Notes under the pieces: generated by a model | Database searches by the model: none | What the model was told of the DNA's origin: nothing | What the model saw: only the letters and a program-made list of their open reading frames with translations | In this document: in pieces, positions 17,328-27,953 of the stretch | Layout: each line of letters starts with the position of its first letter | Position numbering within the stretch: the stretch's first letter is position 1 | DNA from: Collimonas fungivorans | GTDB taxonomy: Bacteria > Pseudomonadota > Gammaproteobacteria > Burkholderiales > Burkholderiaceae_D | Direction: 5' to 3' | Length of the DNA stretch: 64,000 nucleotides | NCBI RefSeq assembly: GCF_001584145.1 | Contig: NZ_CP013232.1 | Location: forward strand, 682,001-746,000 | Position numbers and translations under genes: made by a program

Positions 17328-20300
17328 ATGAAAGCACTGCTCGATTTATTCAAGCAAGTTCAGCAAAACGAAACGTTCGACTCGATCAAGATCGGTCTGG
17401 CGTCGCCTGAAAAAATTCGTTCGTGGTCTTATGGCGAAGTAAAAAAGCCTGAAACCATCAACTACCGTACCTTCAAGCCAGAGCGCGACGGTCTGTTCTG
17501 CGCCAAGATTTTTGGCCCGATCAAAGACTACGAATGCCTCTGCGGCAAGTACAAGCGTCTGAAGCACCGCGGTGTCATCTGCGAAAAGTGCGGCGTCGAA
17601 GTCACGCTGGCCAAGGTGCGCCGTGAGCGCATGGGCCATATCGAACTGGCTTCGCCGACTGCGCATATCTGGTTCCTGAAATCGCTGCCGTCGCGTCTGG
17701 GCATGGTCCTCGACATGACCCTGCGGGATATCGAACGCGTATTGTATTTTGAAGCCTACGTCATCACCGATCCAGGCATGACGCCGCTGAAGCGTTGCCA
17801 GATCATGTCGGAAGACGACTACGCCGCCAAGTACGAAGAATACGGCGACGATTTCACCGCATTCATGGGCGCCGAAGGCATCCGTGAGTTGCTGCGCGCG
17901 ATCGATATCGACCGTGACGCGGAAACCCTGCGTCAGGAATTGAAAGAGTCGAAGTCCGAAGCCAAGATCAAGAAATACGCCAAGCGCCTGAAGGTGCTGG
18001 AAGCGTTCCAGCGTTCGGGCATCAAGCCTGACTGGATGATCATGGAAGTGCTGCCGGTGCTGCCGCCTGAGTTGCGTCCGCTGGTGCCGCTGGATGGCGG
18101 CCGTTTCGCCACCTCCGACCTGAACGACCTGTATCGCCGTGTCATCAACCGTAACAACCGCCTGAAGCGCCTGATGGAATTGCGCGCTCCGGAAATCATC
18201 ACTCGCAACGAAAAGCGGATGCTGCAGGAAGCGGTCGACTCGCTGCTGGACAACGGCCGTCGCGGCAAGGCAATGACTGGCGCCAACAAGCGTCCGCTGA
18301 AATCCCTGGCAGAAATGATCAAGGGCAAGGGCGGCCGTTTCCGTCAGAACTTGCTGGGTAAGCGCGTCGACTATTCCGGCCGTTCGGTTATCGTGGTGGG
18401 TCCACAGCTGAAACTGCATCAATGCGGCTTGCCGAAACTGATGGCGCTGGAATTGTTCAAGCCATTCATTTTCCACAAGCTGGAAGTGATGGGCATCGCC
18501 AGCACGATCAAGGCAGCCAAGAAGGAAGTTGAAAACCAGACTTCGGTGGTGTGGGACATCCTGGAAGACGTGATCCGTGAACATCCGGTCATGTTGAACC
18601 GTGCGCCTACATTGCACCGTCTGGGTATCCAGGCGTTTGAGCCGGTCCTGATCGAAGGCAAGGCAATCCAATTGCACCCGCTGGTCTGCGCCGCATTCAA
18701 CGCCGACTTTGACGGCGACCAAATGGCGGTCCACGTGCCACTGTCGATCGAAGCACAGATGGAAGCACGCACTTTGATGCTGGCTTCCAACAACATCCTG
18801 TTCCCGTCGAACGGCGAACCGTCGATCGTACCGTCGCAGGATATCGTGCTGGGTCTGTACTACGCCACCCGTGAGCAAATCAACGGTAAGGGCGAGGGCA
18901 TGATGTTCCCTGACGTGTCGGAAGCCATCCGTGCTTACGACAACAAGGAAGTCGAGCTGACTACCCGCGTTACCGTGCGTATTACCGAGTATCCGAAGGA
19001 TCCGGTCACAGGTGAGTTCGTCAAGACCATCAAGCGTTACGAAACGACTGTCGGCCGCGCGATCCTGTCGGAAATCCTGCCTAAGGGCCTGCCATTCACC
19101 GTGCTGAACCGTGCGTTGAAGAAGAAGGAAATCTCGAAGCTGATCAACACGGCATTCCGTAAGTGCGGCCTGCGCGCTACGGTGGTGTTTGCCGACCAGC
19201 TGATGCAGTCCGGTTTCCGCCTGGCGACCCGTGCCGGCATCTCGATCTGCGTGGATGACATGCTGGTACCGCCACAAAAGGCAACCATCATCGCTACCGC
19301 GGAACAAGAAGTGAAACAGATCGAACAGCAGTACTCGTCCGGTCTGGTGACTGCCGGCGAACGCTACAACAAGGTTGTGGACATCTGGGGCAAGGCCGGC
19401 GACGACGTCGGCAAGGCCATGATGGAACAGCTGAAGGTAGAAGACGTGGTTCGCCGCGACGGCACCAAGGGTACGCAAGAATCGTTCAATGCGATTTACA
19501 TGATGGCCGACTCCGGTGCGCGCGGTTCCGCAGCACAGATTCGTCAGCTGGCCGGTATGCGTGGCCTGATGGCGAAACCGGATGGTTCGATTATCGAAAC
19601 GCCGATCACCGCGAACTTCCGCGAAGGTCTGAACGTTTTGCAGTACTTTATTTCGACCCACGGTGCACGTAAAGGTCTGGCCGATACTGCGTTGAAGACT
19701 GCGAACTCGGGTTACCTGACACGTCGTCTGGTTGACGTGACCCAGGATCTGGTCGTGATCGAAGACGATTGCGGCACTTCCAACGGCGCCTCGATGAAGG
19801 CGATGGTTGAAGGCGGTGAAGTTATCGAAGCGCTGCGCGACCGTATCCTCGGCCGTGTTGCTGCCAACGACATCGTCAATCCGGAAACCCAAGGCACGTT
19901 GTACGAAGCCGGTACGTTGCTGGACGAAGATGCAGTTGAAGAAATCGAACGCCTGGGCATCGATGAAGTCAAGGTCCGTACTCCGCTGACATGTGACACA
20001 CGCTACGGCCTGTGCGCGCAATGTTACGGTCGCGACCTGGGTCGCGGCTCGCTGGTCAACAACGGTGAAGCAGTCGGTGTGGTTGCTGCGCAGTCGATCG
20101 GTGAACCTGGTACCCAGCTGACCATGCGTACCTTCCACATCGGTGGTGCGGCATCGCGTTCGGCAGTGGCATCGAGTGTTGAAGCCAAGTCCAACGGTAC
20201 GGTCCGCTTCACGGCGACCATGCGTTACGTGACTAACGGCAAGGGCGAGCTGATCGTGATTTCCCGTTCCGGTGAAGTCCTGATCACTGACGACCATGGC

Positions 20301-21563
20301 CGTGAGCGCGAGCGTCATAAAGTACCTTACGGCGCCACCCTGATCGTCAAGGATGGCTTGACCATCAAGGCCGGTACGGCATTGGCGACATGGGATCCGT
20401 TGACTCGTCCGATCATTACCGAGTACACCGGTACGGTCCGTTTCGAGAACGTCGAAGAAGGTTCTACCGTTGCCCGTCAGATCGATGAAGTTACCGGTCT
20501 GTCGACATTGGTGGTTATCGATGCGAAGCGTCGCGGTTCGGTTACCAAAACTGTTCGTCCGCAGGTCAAGCTATTGAACGAGCAAGGCGAAGAAGTCAAG
20601 ATCGCCGGTACCGAACACGCTGTGACGATCGGCTTCCAGGTCGGCGCGCTGATTACCGTGAAAGACGGTCAGCAAGTGCACGTTGGTGAAGTGTTGGCGC
20701 GTATCCCGACTGAATCGCAAAAGACTCGCGATATTACCGGTGGTCTGCCACGCGTTGCCGAGCTGTTCGAAGCGCGTTCGCCGAAAGATGCTGGCATGCT
20801 GGCTGAAGTCACAGGTACTGTGGCCTTCGGTAAGGAAACCAAGGGTAAGCAACGTCTGGAAATCACAGACATGGACGGCAACAAGCACGAGTTCCTGATC
20901 ACCAAGGACAAGCAAGTGCTGGTGCATGACGGCCAGGTCGTGAACAAGGGCGAAATGATTGTCGACGGCCCAGCCGATCCGCAAGACATCCTGCGCCTGT
21001 TGGGTATCGAAGCGCTGGCGCGCTACATCGTCGACGAAGTCCAGGACGTGTACCGCTTGCAAGGCGTGAAGATCAACGACAAGCACATCGAAGTGATTGT
21101 GCGCCAGATGTTGCGCCGCGTTCAGATCGTTGATGCCGGCGATGCGTCTTACATTACTGGCGAGCAGGTCGAGCGTTCGGAACTGCTGGACGAAAACGAC
21201 CGCGTGATTGCAGCGGGCAAGATTCCTGCAACCTACGAAAACGTGTTGCTGGGTATTACCAAGGCATCGCTGTCGACCGATTCGTTCATCTCGGCCGCAT
21301 CGTTCCAGGAAACCACCCGGGTGTTGACCGAAGCCGCAATCATGGGCAAGAAAGACACCCTGCGCGGCCTGAAGGAAAACGTCATCGTCGGCCGTCTGAT
21401 TCCAGCCGGCACCGGTCTCGCGTTCCACCGTGCACGCAAGGAAAAAGACAGCTGGGAAGCGGAAGAGCGCACAGCGCTGTTGCAATCCGAGCAGGCTGCA
21501 CGCCTGGCGGCTGCCGAAGCACGGGCAGCTGAGGAGCTGGGTGCGCAGGGCGGCGAAGCTTAA
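17328..21563 (+). CDS. rpoC: DNA-directed RNA polymerase subunit beta'
   Basis: A 1411-residue beta' subunit. The N-terminal zinc site [20 protein letters not shown] lies near residues 70-88. The catalytic NADFDGD is at 458-464 with the three Mg2+ aspartates D460, D462 and D464, the same numbers as in E. coli. A second zinc site includes [13 protein letters not shown]. The trigger-loop/bridge region and C-terminal [24 protein letters not shown] are present, and the tail is Ala/Glu-rich. Ribosome site GGAG precedes the ATG. An intrinsic terminator follows, ending the operon. Confidence 0.99.
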   Translation: MKALLDLFKQVQQNETFDSIKIGLASPEKIRSWSYGEVKKPETINYRTFKPERDGLFCAKIFGPIKDYECLCGKYKRLKHRGVICEKCGVEVTLAKVRRERMGHIELASPTAHIWFLKSLPSRLGMVLDMTLRDIERVLYFEAYVITDPGMTPLKRCQIMSEDDYAAKYEEYGDDFTAFMGAEGIRELLRAIDIDRDAETLRQELKESKSEAKIKKYAKRLKVLEAFQRSGIKPDWMIMEVLPVLPPELRPLVPLDGGRFATSDLNDLYRRVINRNNRLKRLMELRAPEIITRNEKRMLQEAVDSLLDNGRRGKAMTGANKRPLKSLAEMIKGKGGRFRQNLLGKRVDYSGRSVIVVGPQLKLHQCGLPKLMALELFKPFIFHKLEVMGIASTIKAAKKEVENQTSVVWDILEDVIREHPVMLNRAPTLHRLGIQAFEPVLIEGKAIQLHPLVCAAFNADFDGDQMAVHVPLSIEAQMEARTLMLASNNILFPSNGEPSIVPSQDIVLGLYYATREQINGKGEGMMFPDVSEAIRAYDNKEVELTTRVTVRITEYPKDPVTGEFVKTIKRYETTVGRAILSEILPKGLPFTVLNRALKKKEISKLINTAFRKCGLRATVVFADQLMQSGFRLATRAGISICVDDMLVPPQKATIIATAEQEVKQIEQQYSSGLVTAGERYNKVVDIWGKAGDDVGKAMMEQLKVEDVVRRDGTKGTQESFNAIYMMADSGARGSAAQIRQLAGMRGLMAKPDGSIIETPITANFREGLNVLQYFISTHGARKGLADTALKTANSGYLTRRLVDVTQDLVVIEDDCGTSNGASMKAMVEGGEVIEALRDRILGRVAANDIVNPETQGTLYEAGTLLDEDAVEEIERLGIDEVKVRTPLTCDTRYGLCAQCYGRDLGRGSLVNNGEAVGVVAAQSIGEPGTQLTMRTFHIGGAASRSAVASSVEAKSNGTVRFTATMRYVTNGKGELIVISRSGEVLITDDHGRERERHKVPYGATLIVKDGLTIKAGTALATWDPLTRPIITEYTGTVRFENVEEGSTVARQIDEVTGLSTLVVIDAKRRGSVTKTVRPQVKLLNEQGEEVKIAGTEHAVTIGFQVGALITVKDGQQVHVGEVLARIPTESQKTRDITGGLPRVAELFEARSPKDAGMLAEVTGTVAFGKETKGKQRLEITDMDGNKHEFLITKDKQVLVHDGQVVNKGEMIVDGPADPQDILRLLGIEALARYIVDEVQDVYRLQGVKINDKHIEVIVRQMLRRVQIVDAGDASYITGEQVERSELLDENDRVIAAGKIPATYENVLLGITKASLSTDSFISAASFQETTRVLTEAAIMGKKDTLRGLKENVIVGRLIPAGTGLAFHRARKEKDSWEAEERTALLQSEQAARLAAAEARAAEELGAQGGEA

Positions 21564-21585
21564 TCCTTTCATCGGATTAGCAAGC

Positions 21586-21625
21586 AAAACGGCAGTGGAT
21601 GAGAAATCATCCACTGCCGTTTTTA
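21586..21625 (+). terminator. Intrinsic terminator after rpoC
   Basis: AAAACGGCAGTGGAT (21586-21600) pairs with ATCCACTGCCGTTTTT across an 8-base loop and runs into a T tract. A strong hairpin 22 bases after the rpoC stop; its A-rich left flank could also serve the opposite strand. Confidence 0.93.
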
Positions 21626-21687
21626 TTTATAGTTGGAGAAAGCCGTCTTGTTTGGGTTAGCTCAAAGACTGTTCTTAAATTGATGTC

Positions 21688-21960
21688 TTATTTTCCGAAA
21701 AGATCGGCGTGTGTACCGGTGCGCTCGAGATGTACCTTCTTTTCGTCAGCGGTATAAATCAGGAGCCAGTCGGCTTCTAAGTGGAGATCGCGGCTGGGTT
21801 TCCATTCCCCTTTTAGCGGGTGATCGCCAAACTCAGCTGGTAATACTGCGCCTGTCAACAACAGCTTGATGACATGGCGGAGTTTGCGCATATCCTTACC
21901 CCGTTTTTCGGCCAGCTTTACGTCGCGTTTGAATTGTCCGGTAAAGCTTGCCAGGCGCAT
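21688..21960 (-). CDS. Type II toxin of the YafQ/RelE family (mRNA interferase)
   Basis: A 90-residue RelE-superfamily protein. Visible features are the N-terminal FTGQFKRDVKLAEKRGKDM, the HPLKGEWKPSRDLHLEADWLLIY core (typical YafQ pattern of H50-L-x-G-x(4)-R-x-x-H and W-L-x-x-Y), and a C-terminal RTGTHADLF in which the HxxLF residues match the YafQ catalytic tail. Such toxins cleave mRNA on the ribosome. Its start overlaps the antitoxin stop by one base. Symbol withheld because several paralogous families share this pattern. Confidence 0.88.
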   Translation of the reverse strand: MRLASFTGQFKRDVKLAEKRGKDMRKLRHVIKLLLTGAVLPAEFGDHPLKGEWKPSRDLHLEADWLLIYTADEKKVHLERTGTHADLFGK

Positions 21961-22202
21961 TAAATATCTAATTGTTTGAACAGGTCGGACGCGCTAGACG
22001 CCTGGAATACGTCTTCACCTTGGCGCCCTTTGCGTATCGTTTCTGCTGTCAGCGCATTGGGCGTCTCGTTGTTGGCTATGTAAAGGCGCATCAGATCGCG
22101 AATGATCTGTGCAGCCGGGCGATGGCGGCCGGCTGCCACAGCCATGAATTGGTCGCGTAGTTCCTGCTCCATTTTTATAGACATTTGCACTTCCTTGCCC
22201 AC
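21960..22202 (-). CDS. Type II antitoxin, RelB/DinJ-like ribbon-helix-helix protein
   Basis: An 80-residue protein. Residues 5-45 fit a ribbon-helix-helix DNA-binding fold (VQMSIKMEQELRDQFMAVA, then RPAAQIIRDLMRLYI), and the C-terminal third is the likely toxin-wrapping tail (FQASSASDLFKQLDI). The start is a GTG at 22202, six bases after GAGGAG; an internal ATG six codons later lacks such a site. It is coupled to the toxin by TAATG. A palindrome covering the promoter lies just upstream, consistent with autorepression (inference). Confidence 0.86.
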   Translation of the reverse strand: MGKEVQMSIKMEQELRDQFMAVAAGRHRPAAQIIRDLMRLYIANNETPNALTAETIRKGRQGEDVFQASSASDLFKQLDI

Positions 22203-22222
22203 GTAAAACTCCTCAGGTCCCT

Positions 22223-22252
22223 TTTGAATATCGTTATTATAAGATATTCAAA
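22223..22252 (-). promoter_or_regulatory. Promoter/operator of the toxin-antitoxin pair
   Basis: TTTGAATATC (22223-22232) and GATATTCAAA (22243-22252) form a perfect 10-bp inverted repeat with a 10-base centre. On the minus strand the centre contains TATAAT (22236-22241), a consensus -10 box about 35 bases before the antitoxin start. An RHH dimer bound to the two half-sites would cover the promoter. The -35 is weak. Confidence 0.75.
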
Positions 22253-22415
22253 GGATACCTAAAGAATGCTCAAAAGATATGCTTTGGATGGCTTGTTTAT
22301 TCCACAGATATTAAAGTCATTCTGCTGGGGCCATATTGATATGGCGTAAATTTAGCCCAAAACTTATGCAATTAACGGGCAACGGATTGAACTGCTTAGC
22401 CAAGTAAGTGCTTGC

Positions 22416-24221
22416 TTAGTCACGCTGCTGTCGCAGCGGCTTGCCGTTGTCGATCACTTCCCTGCAGTCGCCCTTGAAGGTGGAGTTGTCGTAATCGCTC
22501 CAGCCATAACTGTCGACATAACGTTTGTGGGGGCGCAGCTTGCTGCTCAGGAAACTCCATTCCAGGCGTTCATCCGGATAGCGTATGTCGGCCAGGTCGA
22601 GCAGAGAATGGAACACGTTCTCCGTGGTCATCCGGGTGCGCCTATGGCGCAACAGCTGTTCCACCTTGTCCGGGTAGGCTTGCTTGTACAAATCGGAATA
22701 CCACATCATGGCCGGTATATGGAATTCGAACTGGGTGTTGTGGCCGTGGAAGGCGATCTTGCAACTGCCGTCGTACAGCGTCTGGCCGTGGTCGGAGAAA
22801 TACATCATGGCGCTCAGCTGCTTCGAATCCCTGAGGTTATCGATCACCTGCGACAGGAACCAGTCCACATACAGCACTGAATTGTCGTAGCTGTTGCTCA
22901 GGGCCGGCTTGTTCGCCAGGTTGGTGTAGGCCGGATGTTCGACCCCGAACAGCGAGGGCTGCCATTTGTCGAATGGCTGGGGGTAGCGGTGGCTGTAGTT
23001 CCAGTGGTTGCCCAGGGTGTGCAGCACGATCAGCTTCTTGGGCGCCGGATCGCGCATGGCCTTTTGCAGCTGCGGCAGCAGGATGGCGTCCAGGTTCGAG
23101 GTGTCGGTGAAACCGCCGAGGTTGAGGAATTGCACCACGTCGGCCTCGTTGGCGAATACCGATACAGGCGTATCGAATTTGCCGTACGACATCTGGTTCG
23201 AGATCCAGTAAGTCTTGAAGCCGGCTTCCTTGTAGCCGGTAATGAAGGATTTTTCGGCAAAACCGGCTTTCAGGCTTTCCGTCGCCGGCTTGCGCGACAC
23301 GATGACCGGCACCGACAGCCGGGTTGCCGAGACCGAAGTGATGACATCGGTAAAGCTGACCAGGTTGCTTTCCTTGCTGAGCAAGGGATTGGTATCACGT
23401 TGATAACCATTCAGGCTCCAGCGGTCGTAGCGCGACGATTCGCCGATCACCATCACCACGATTTGCGGCGTGTTTTGCTGGCTGGCCTGGTGCGCGCCGA
23501 AGTGGAACTGGCTGTTCTTGTGCTCCAGGTCGTCCAGGTATTCCCGTTCTTTCCAGAAATCGTAGCCGCGTACTGCCAGCCCGAAGGGCCAGGTGCGGCT
23601 GACCGGTTCCGCTTCCAGCGGCGTGGCCGCCCATCTGGGCAGCTTGCCGAGGTGCATGCCCTGGCTATCCGGTACCGGCAGGGAGGTCGCCTTGCTGCTG
23701 GCGACAGCCGCGGACGCCGCCTGGATGCCGATTTCCTGGCCGTACAGCCAAACGCACAGGCCGATAGCGAGCACTGACCAACCAAACCAGCGGGAAGGTC
23801 CTTCCAGATCCAGGTCGCGGGTGCGGCTGGCCGCCAGCCAACTGAGCGCCCACCACAGCACCACCAGGGCCAGGATCAGCGCCAGCCACCAGATCTTGTT
23901 TCCCAGGAACTCCATCGCTTCGCCGGGGCTGGTCTCGGCGATGATGCCGAGATGGTGGGTGGAAATGCCCTGGCCGTAAAACTTGCGCAGGTAGATTTCG
24001 GTCGGCAGGGCCAGGAAGGCGGGGATCAGCAGCCAGTGAAACCAGGCGGGGCGCTTGAAAATCGACCAGATCACCAGCCAGAGCCCGATTTCGGTGAGGA
24101 TGATGCGCAGCGGATGATCTATCGTCTGGCCGAACAGCAGGGGCACGAAGGGGACCAGGGACAGCGCCAGGTAGGTAACCAGTACGAACAGATTGTTGCG
24201 GCGAAACAAGGCGGGCATCAT
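22416..24221 (-). CDS. Phosphoethanolamine transferase of the EptA/CptA/OpgE family
   Basis: A 601-residue inner-membrane enzyme with about five N-terminal helices (to about residue 165) and a periplasmic sulfatase-fold domain. Key features: the metal-binding Glu261 in VMVIGESSRYDRWSL, candidate nucleophile Thr300 in SATRLSVPV, and the later metal ligands in YFSDHGQ and AFHGHN. The family transfers phosphoethanolamine from phosphatidylethanolamine to lipid A, core sugars or glucans, affecting cationic-peptide sensitivity. The cysteine usually following the nucleophile motif in lipid A enzymes is missing (PVIV), more like CptA/OpgE, so the acceptor is uncertain. A TTG at 24257 would give a longer form. 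Confidence 0.85.
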   Translation of the reverse strand: MMPALFRRNNLFVLVTYLALSLVPFVPLLFGQTIDHPLRIILTEIGLWLVIWSIFKRPAWFHWLLIPAFLALPTEIYLRKFYGQGISTHHLGIIAETSPGEAMEFLGNKIWWLALILALVVLWWALSWLAASRTRDLDLEGPSRWFGWSVLAIGLCVWLYGQEIGIQAASAAVASSKATSLPVPDSQGMHLGKLPRWAATPLEAEPVSRTWPFGLAVRGYDFWKEREYLDDLEHKNSQFHFGAHQASQQNTPQIVVMVIGESSRYDRWSLNGYQRDTNPLLSKESNLVSFTDVITSVSATRLSVPVIVSRKPATESLKAGFAEKSFITGYKEAGFKTYWISNQMSYGKFDTPVSVFANEADVVQFLNLGGFTDTSNLDAILLPQLQKAMRDPAPKKLIVLHTLGNHWNYSHRYPQPFDKWQPSLFGVEHPAYTNLANKPALSNSYDNSVLYVDWFLSQVIDNLRDSKQLSAMMYFSDHGQTLYDGSCKIAFHGHNTQFEFHIPAMMWYSDLYKQAYPDKVEQLLRHRRTRMTTENVFHSLLDLADIRYPDERLEWSFLSSKLRPHKRYVDSYGWSDYDNSTFKGDCREVIDNGKPLRQQRD

Positions 24222-24398
24222 CGTGGAGAAAAATAGTCGAATCCCATTATCCCGCAAAGCCGCCGCCGGTAACCGCGCCGCATCAGATAAACACTGCTTT
24301 GCCGGCAGCGTCGGCTTGTAAAAAAGACAACGGTCTCAGCCGCTCTGGAGAAGCGCGGCGATCTGTTGTGTTTACGGGGCAGGCATCTGAGACTGCGG

Positions 24399-24427
24399 TT
24401 GACTGCAAGGCATCATGAGGATATACT
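24399..24427 (+). promoter_or_regulatory. Promoter of the str operon (rpsL)
   Basis: TTGACT (24399-24404) and TATACT (24422-24427) are spaced 17 bases, a near-consensus sigma-70 promoter about 200 bases before rpsL. The interval 24222-24398 on the eptA side holds no gene I can support; the leader 24430-24636 contains no ORF and a GGATATATAACG just before the rpsL ATG. Confidence 0.85.
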
Positions 24428-24636
24428 CGCGGGTTCTCGATTGTAGGCTCTATGGGCCGAACGTTCTTTGGTCTGCTTCCGCTTCCCATGGCGCGTTTCT
24501 CCTCTACTGCCGAATCGAATTGTGCGCAGGGTTTTGTATGAATCGTATGATTCCTGGCGCAAGTATCTGTCCAATCCCGGACAACCGATTTCGGGATTGT
24601 TGTTATTAACGTCGTAATTTTGTTGGATATATAACG

Positions 24637-25020
24637 ATGCCAACCATCAATCAATTGATTCGCCAGCCGCGCGTTTCTGCGGTCGTAAAGAGCAAATCAC
24701 CAGCGCTGGAAAACAGCCCGCAAAAACGCGGCGTTTGCACCCGCGTTTATACGACAACTCCAAAGAAGCCTAACTCGGCTCTGCGTAAAGTTGCCAAAGT
24801 TCGCCTGACCAACGGTTTCGAAGTCATTTCGTACATCGGCGGTGAAGGCCATAACCTGCAAGAACATAGTGTCGTGCTGTTGCGCGGCGGCCGTGTAAAA
24901 GACTTGCCGGGTGTGCGTTACCACATGGTTCGCGGTGCACTGGATACCCAGGGCGTCAAGGATCGTAAGCAAGCACGTTCGAAGTACGGTGCAAAGCGTG
25001 CCAAGGCTGCAAAGAAATAA
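24637..25020 (+). CDS. rpsL: 30S ribosomal protein S12
   Basis: A 127-residue S12, the decoding-centre protein. The streptomycin-relevant lysines are wild type: K43 in [11 protein letters not shown] and the lysine of [13 protein letters not shown], so no resistance allele is seen. The C-terminal lysine-rich tail ([12 protein letters not shown]) is normal. First gene of rpsL-rpsG-fusA-tuf, 138 bases before rpsG. Confidence 0.98.
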   Translation: MPTINQLIRQPRVSAVVKSKSPALENSPQKRGVCTRVYTTTPKKPNSALRKVAKVRLTNGFEVISYIGGEGHNLQEHSVVLLRGGRVKDLPGVRYHMVRGALDTQGVKDRKQARSKYGAKRAKAAKK

Positions 25021-25158
25021 TAGTTTTCGCCAGGCGTAAGCCGAACGAAACAAGTGTCGGCTCCGGATGAGCCGAGTAAGTGGGTGGCTATGATGGCTGT
25101 CCGCGAGCGTGCAGATACAAAAGATCTGTCGCTCAACTGAAGATTGAAAGGAATTGAA

Positions 25159-25629
25159 ATGCCACGTCGTCGTGAAGTTCCCAAGCGGGAGATTCTGCCG
25201 GATCCGAAATTCGGTAATGTTGATGTTGCGAAATTCGTCAACGTCCTGATGTTGTCCGGTAAGAAATCGGTCGCAGAAAACATCATTTACGGTGCCTTCG
25301 AGCACATCCAGACCAAATCCGGCAAAGATCCGCTGGAAGTGTTTGCACTTGCCATCGGCAACTGCAAGCCGCTGGTTGAAGTGAAGTCGCGTCGCGTTGG
25401 TGGTGCAAACTACCAGGTGCCAGTTGAAGTTCGTCCTGTCCGTCGTATGGCTTTGTCGATGCGTTGGTTGCGTGAAGCAGCTAACAAGCGCAGCGAAAAA
25501 TCGATGCCGCAACGTCTGGGTGGCGAATTGCTGGAAGCCGCAGAAGGTCGCGGCGGCGCAATGAAAAAGCGTGACGAAGTTCACCGTATGGCAGAAGCGA
25601 ACAAGGCGTTCTCGCACTTCCGCTTCTAA
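25159..25629 (+). CDS. rpsG: 30S ribosomal protein S7
   Basis: A 156-residue S7 starting [16 protein letters not shown], with AAAGGA ahead of the ATG. S7 nucleates the 30S head and in E. coli represses the str operon by binding the rpsL-rpsG spacer. That spacer here (25021-25158) can fold locally (GTGTCGGCTC / GAGCCGAGTAA region), but I cannot confirm an S7 site. The conserved [17 protein letters not shown] and [17 protein letters not shown] tails are intact. Confidence 0.98.
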   Translation: MPRRREVPKREILPDPKFGNVDVAKFVNVLMLSGKKSVAENIIYGAFEHIQTKSGKDPLEVFALAIGNCKPLVEVKSRRVGGANYQVPVEVRPVRRMALSMRWLREAANKRSEKSMPQRLGGELLEAAEGRGGAMKKRDEVHRMAEANKAFSHFRF

Positions 25630-25754
25630 TAGACTGGACAGCCGCCTCCCTGAATCGAGACGTCTGTCCGCATCTGAAATTTGTTCGAGCCGAGCGCATA
25701 TTTTTATCAAAAATGGCGCTCGGTTTCGTGCATTAAAAGACTTAGGAATAAATC

Positions 25755-27860
25755 ATGGCTCGCAAGACCCCCATTGAGCGCTATCGCAATATCGGTATCT
25801 CCGCTCACATCGATGCAGGTAAAACCACGACTACAGAACGCGTTCTGTTTTATACCGGTGTGAATCACAAAATCGGTGAAGTCCATGATGGCGCCGCCAC
25901 CATGGACTGGATGGAACAAGAGCAAGAGCGCGGCATCACCATTACTTCCGCTGCTACGACCTGCTTCTGGAAGGGTATGGCGGGTAATTTCGCTGAGCAC
26001 CACATCAACATCATCGACACCCCGGGCCACGTTGACTTCACGATTGAAGTCGAGCGCTCGATGCGTGTTCTGGATGGCGCCTGCATGGTTTACTGTGCGG
26101 TCGGCGGCGTGCAGCCACAGTCGGAAACAGTTTGGCGCCAAGCTAACAAGTACAAGGTTCCACGTCTGGCGTTCGTCAACAAGATGGACCGCACCGGCGC
26201 GAACTTCTTCAAGGTTTTCGAGCAGATGCGTGCTCGCCTGAAGGCCAACCCTGTGCCAATGCAAGTGCCTATCGGCGCCGAAGACAAGTTTGAAGGCGTG
26301 ATCGACCTGGTCAAGATGAAGGCTATCTACTGGGACGACGCTACCCAAGGCATGAAGTTCGACTACCGTGAGATTCCTGCCGAGCTGGCTGCAGAAGCTG
26401 CCAAATGGCGTGAAAACATGGTTGAAGCCGCTGCTGAAGCATCGGAAGAACTGATGAACAAGTACCTGGAAGAAGGCGACCTGACCGAAGCCGAAATCAA
26501 GGCTGCGATCCGTCAACGTACCCTGGCCAGCGAAATCGTGCCGATGATGTGCGGTACTGCGTTCAAGAACAAGGGCGTGCAAGCCATGCTGGACGGCGTG
26601 ATCGAGTACCTGCCGTCGCCGCTGGACATTCCGCCGGTACCGGGCCTGGACGAAGATGATGAGCCGATCTCGCGTAAGCCGGAAGACGGCGAAAAGTTCT
26701 CCGGCCTGGCGTTCAAGATCGCAACCGATCCGTTCGTTGGCCAGATCTGCTTCATGCGCTGCTACTCGGGCACCTTGAATTCGGGCGACACCGTGTTGAA
26801 CTCGATCAAGGGCAAGAAAGAGCGTATCGGCCGTATCGTGCAGATGCACGCGAACCAGCGCGAAGAAATCAAGGAAATTCTGGCAGGCGACATCGCTGCG
26901 CTGATCGGGATGAAGGATACGACTACCGGCGACACACTGTGCGACGCCAATGCATTCATCATCCTGGAACGCATGATATTCCCTGAGCCGGTGATTTCGC
27001 AGGCAGTTGAGCCTAAGACCAAGCAAGACCAGGAAAAAATGGGTCTGGCCTTGAATCGCCTGGCTGCTGAAGATCCATCGTTCCGCGTGCGTACTGACGA
27101 AGAATCGGGTCAAACCATCATCGCCGGTATGGGCGAGCTGCATCTGGACATTATCGTCGACCGCATGAAGCGCGAATTCGGCGTTGAAGCGACTGTCGGT
27201 AAGCCACAGGTTGCCTACCGCGAAACCATCCGCAAGACTTGCGAAGAAATCGAAGGCAAGTTCGTCAAGCAATCGGGTGGTCGTGGTCAGTACGGTCACG
27301 TGGTTCTGAAGATCGAGCCGCAAGAACCAGGCAAGGGTTTTGAGTTCGTTGACGCGATCAAGGGCGGCACCGTTCCACGCGAATACATCCCTGCAGTTGA
27401 AAAGGGTGTGCGCGAAACACTGAACACCGGCGTGTTGGCCGGTTACCCGGTGGTTGACGTCAAGGTAACCCTGTTCTTCGGTTCTTACCATGATGTCGAC
27501 TCGAACGAAAATGCGTTCCGCATGGCCGCTTCGATGGCGTTCAAGGATGGCTGCCGCAAGGCCAGCCCGGTTATTCTGGAGCCGATGATGGCTGTTGAAG
27601 TCGAAACTCCGGAAGACTACGCCGGTACCGTGATGGGCGATCTGTCGTCGCGTCGCGGCATGGTGCAAGGCATGGATGAAATCGCAGGCGGTGGCGGCAA
27701 GATCATCAAGGCTGAAGTGCCGCTGTCGGAAATGTTCGGTTACTCGACTTCGCTGCGTTCGGCCACTCAAGGCCGCGCAACTTACTCGATGGAATTCAAG
27801 CATTACTCCGAAGCGCCGAAGAACGTTATCGATGCAATCGTAACGTCCAAGGCTAAGTAA
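25755..27860 (+). CDS. fusA: Elongation factor G
   Basis: A 701-residue EF-G, the translocation GTPase. Domain I shows G1 AHIDAGKTT (near 18-26), [12 protein letters not shown] switch I, DTPGHVDF and NKMD; domain IV carries the loop region [13 protein letters not shown] and [22 protein letters not shown]. The length fits proteobacterial fusA (about 700). A GC-rich hairpin without T tract separates it from tuf copy 2. Confidence 0.99.
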   Translation: MARKTPIERYRNIGISAHIDAGKTTTTERVLFYTGVNHKIGEVHDGAATMDWMEQEQERGITITSAATTCFWKGMAGNFAEHHINIIDTPGHVDFTIEVERSMRVLDGACMVYCAVGGVQPQSETVWRQANKYKVPRLAFVNKMDRTGANFFKVFEQMRARLKANPVPMQVPIGAEDKFEGVIDLVKMKAIYWDDATQGMKFDYREIPAELAAEAAKWRENMVEAAAEASEELMNKYLEEGDLTEAEIKAAIRQRTLASEIVPMMCGTAFKNKGVQAMLDGVIEYLPSPLDIPPVPGLDEDDEPISRKPEDGEKFSGLAFKIATDPFVGQICFMRCYSGTLNSGDTVLNSIKGKKERIGRIVQMHANQREEIKEILAGDIAALIGMKDTTTGDTLCDANAFIILERMIFPEPVISQAVEPKTKQDQEKMGLALNRLAAEDPSFRVRTDEESGQTIIAGMGELHLDIIVDRMKREFGVEATVGKPQVAYRETIRKTCEEIEGKFVKQSGGRGQYGHVVLKIEPQEPGKGFEFVDAIKGGTVPREYIPAVEKGVRETLNTGVLAGYPVVDVKVTLFFGSYHDVDSNENAFRMAASMAFKDGCRKASPVILEPMMAVEVETPEDYAGTVMGDLSSRRGMVQGMDEIAGGGGKIIKAEVPLSEMFGYSTSLRSATQGRATYSMEFKHYSEAPKNVIDAIVTSKAK

Positions 27861-27871
27861 CAGGCAAGCAA

Positions 27872-27898
27872 CCCTTGCCCGCCAAGAGCGGGCAAGGG
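27872..27898 (+). other. GC-rich hairpin between fusA and tuf
   Basis: CCCTTGCCCGC (27872-27882) and GCGGGCAAGGG (27888-27898) form a perfect 11-bp stem with a 5-base loop. It is followed by CTCAAATGTTT, not a T run, so read-through into tuf is expected. It may be a processing or attenuation point. Confidence 0.8.
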
Positions 27899-27953
27899 CT
27901 CAAATGTTTCACTCATTGTTTAACGACATCGTTCTTTTTGAAGGAAGAATAAA

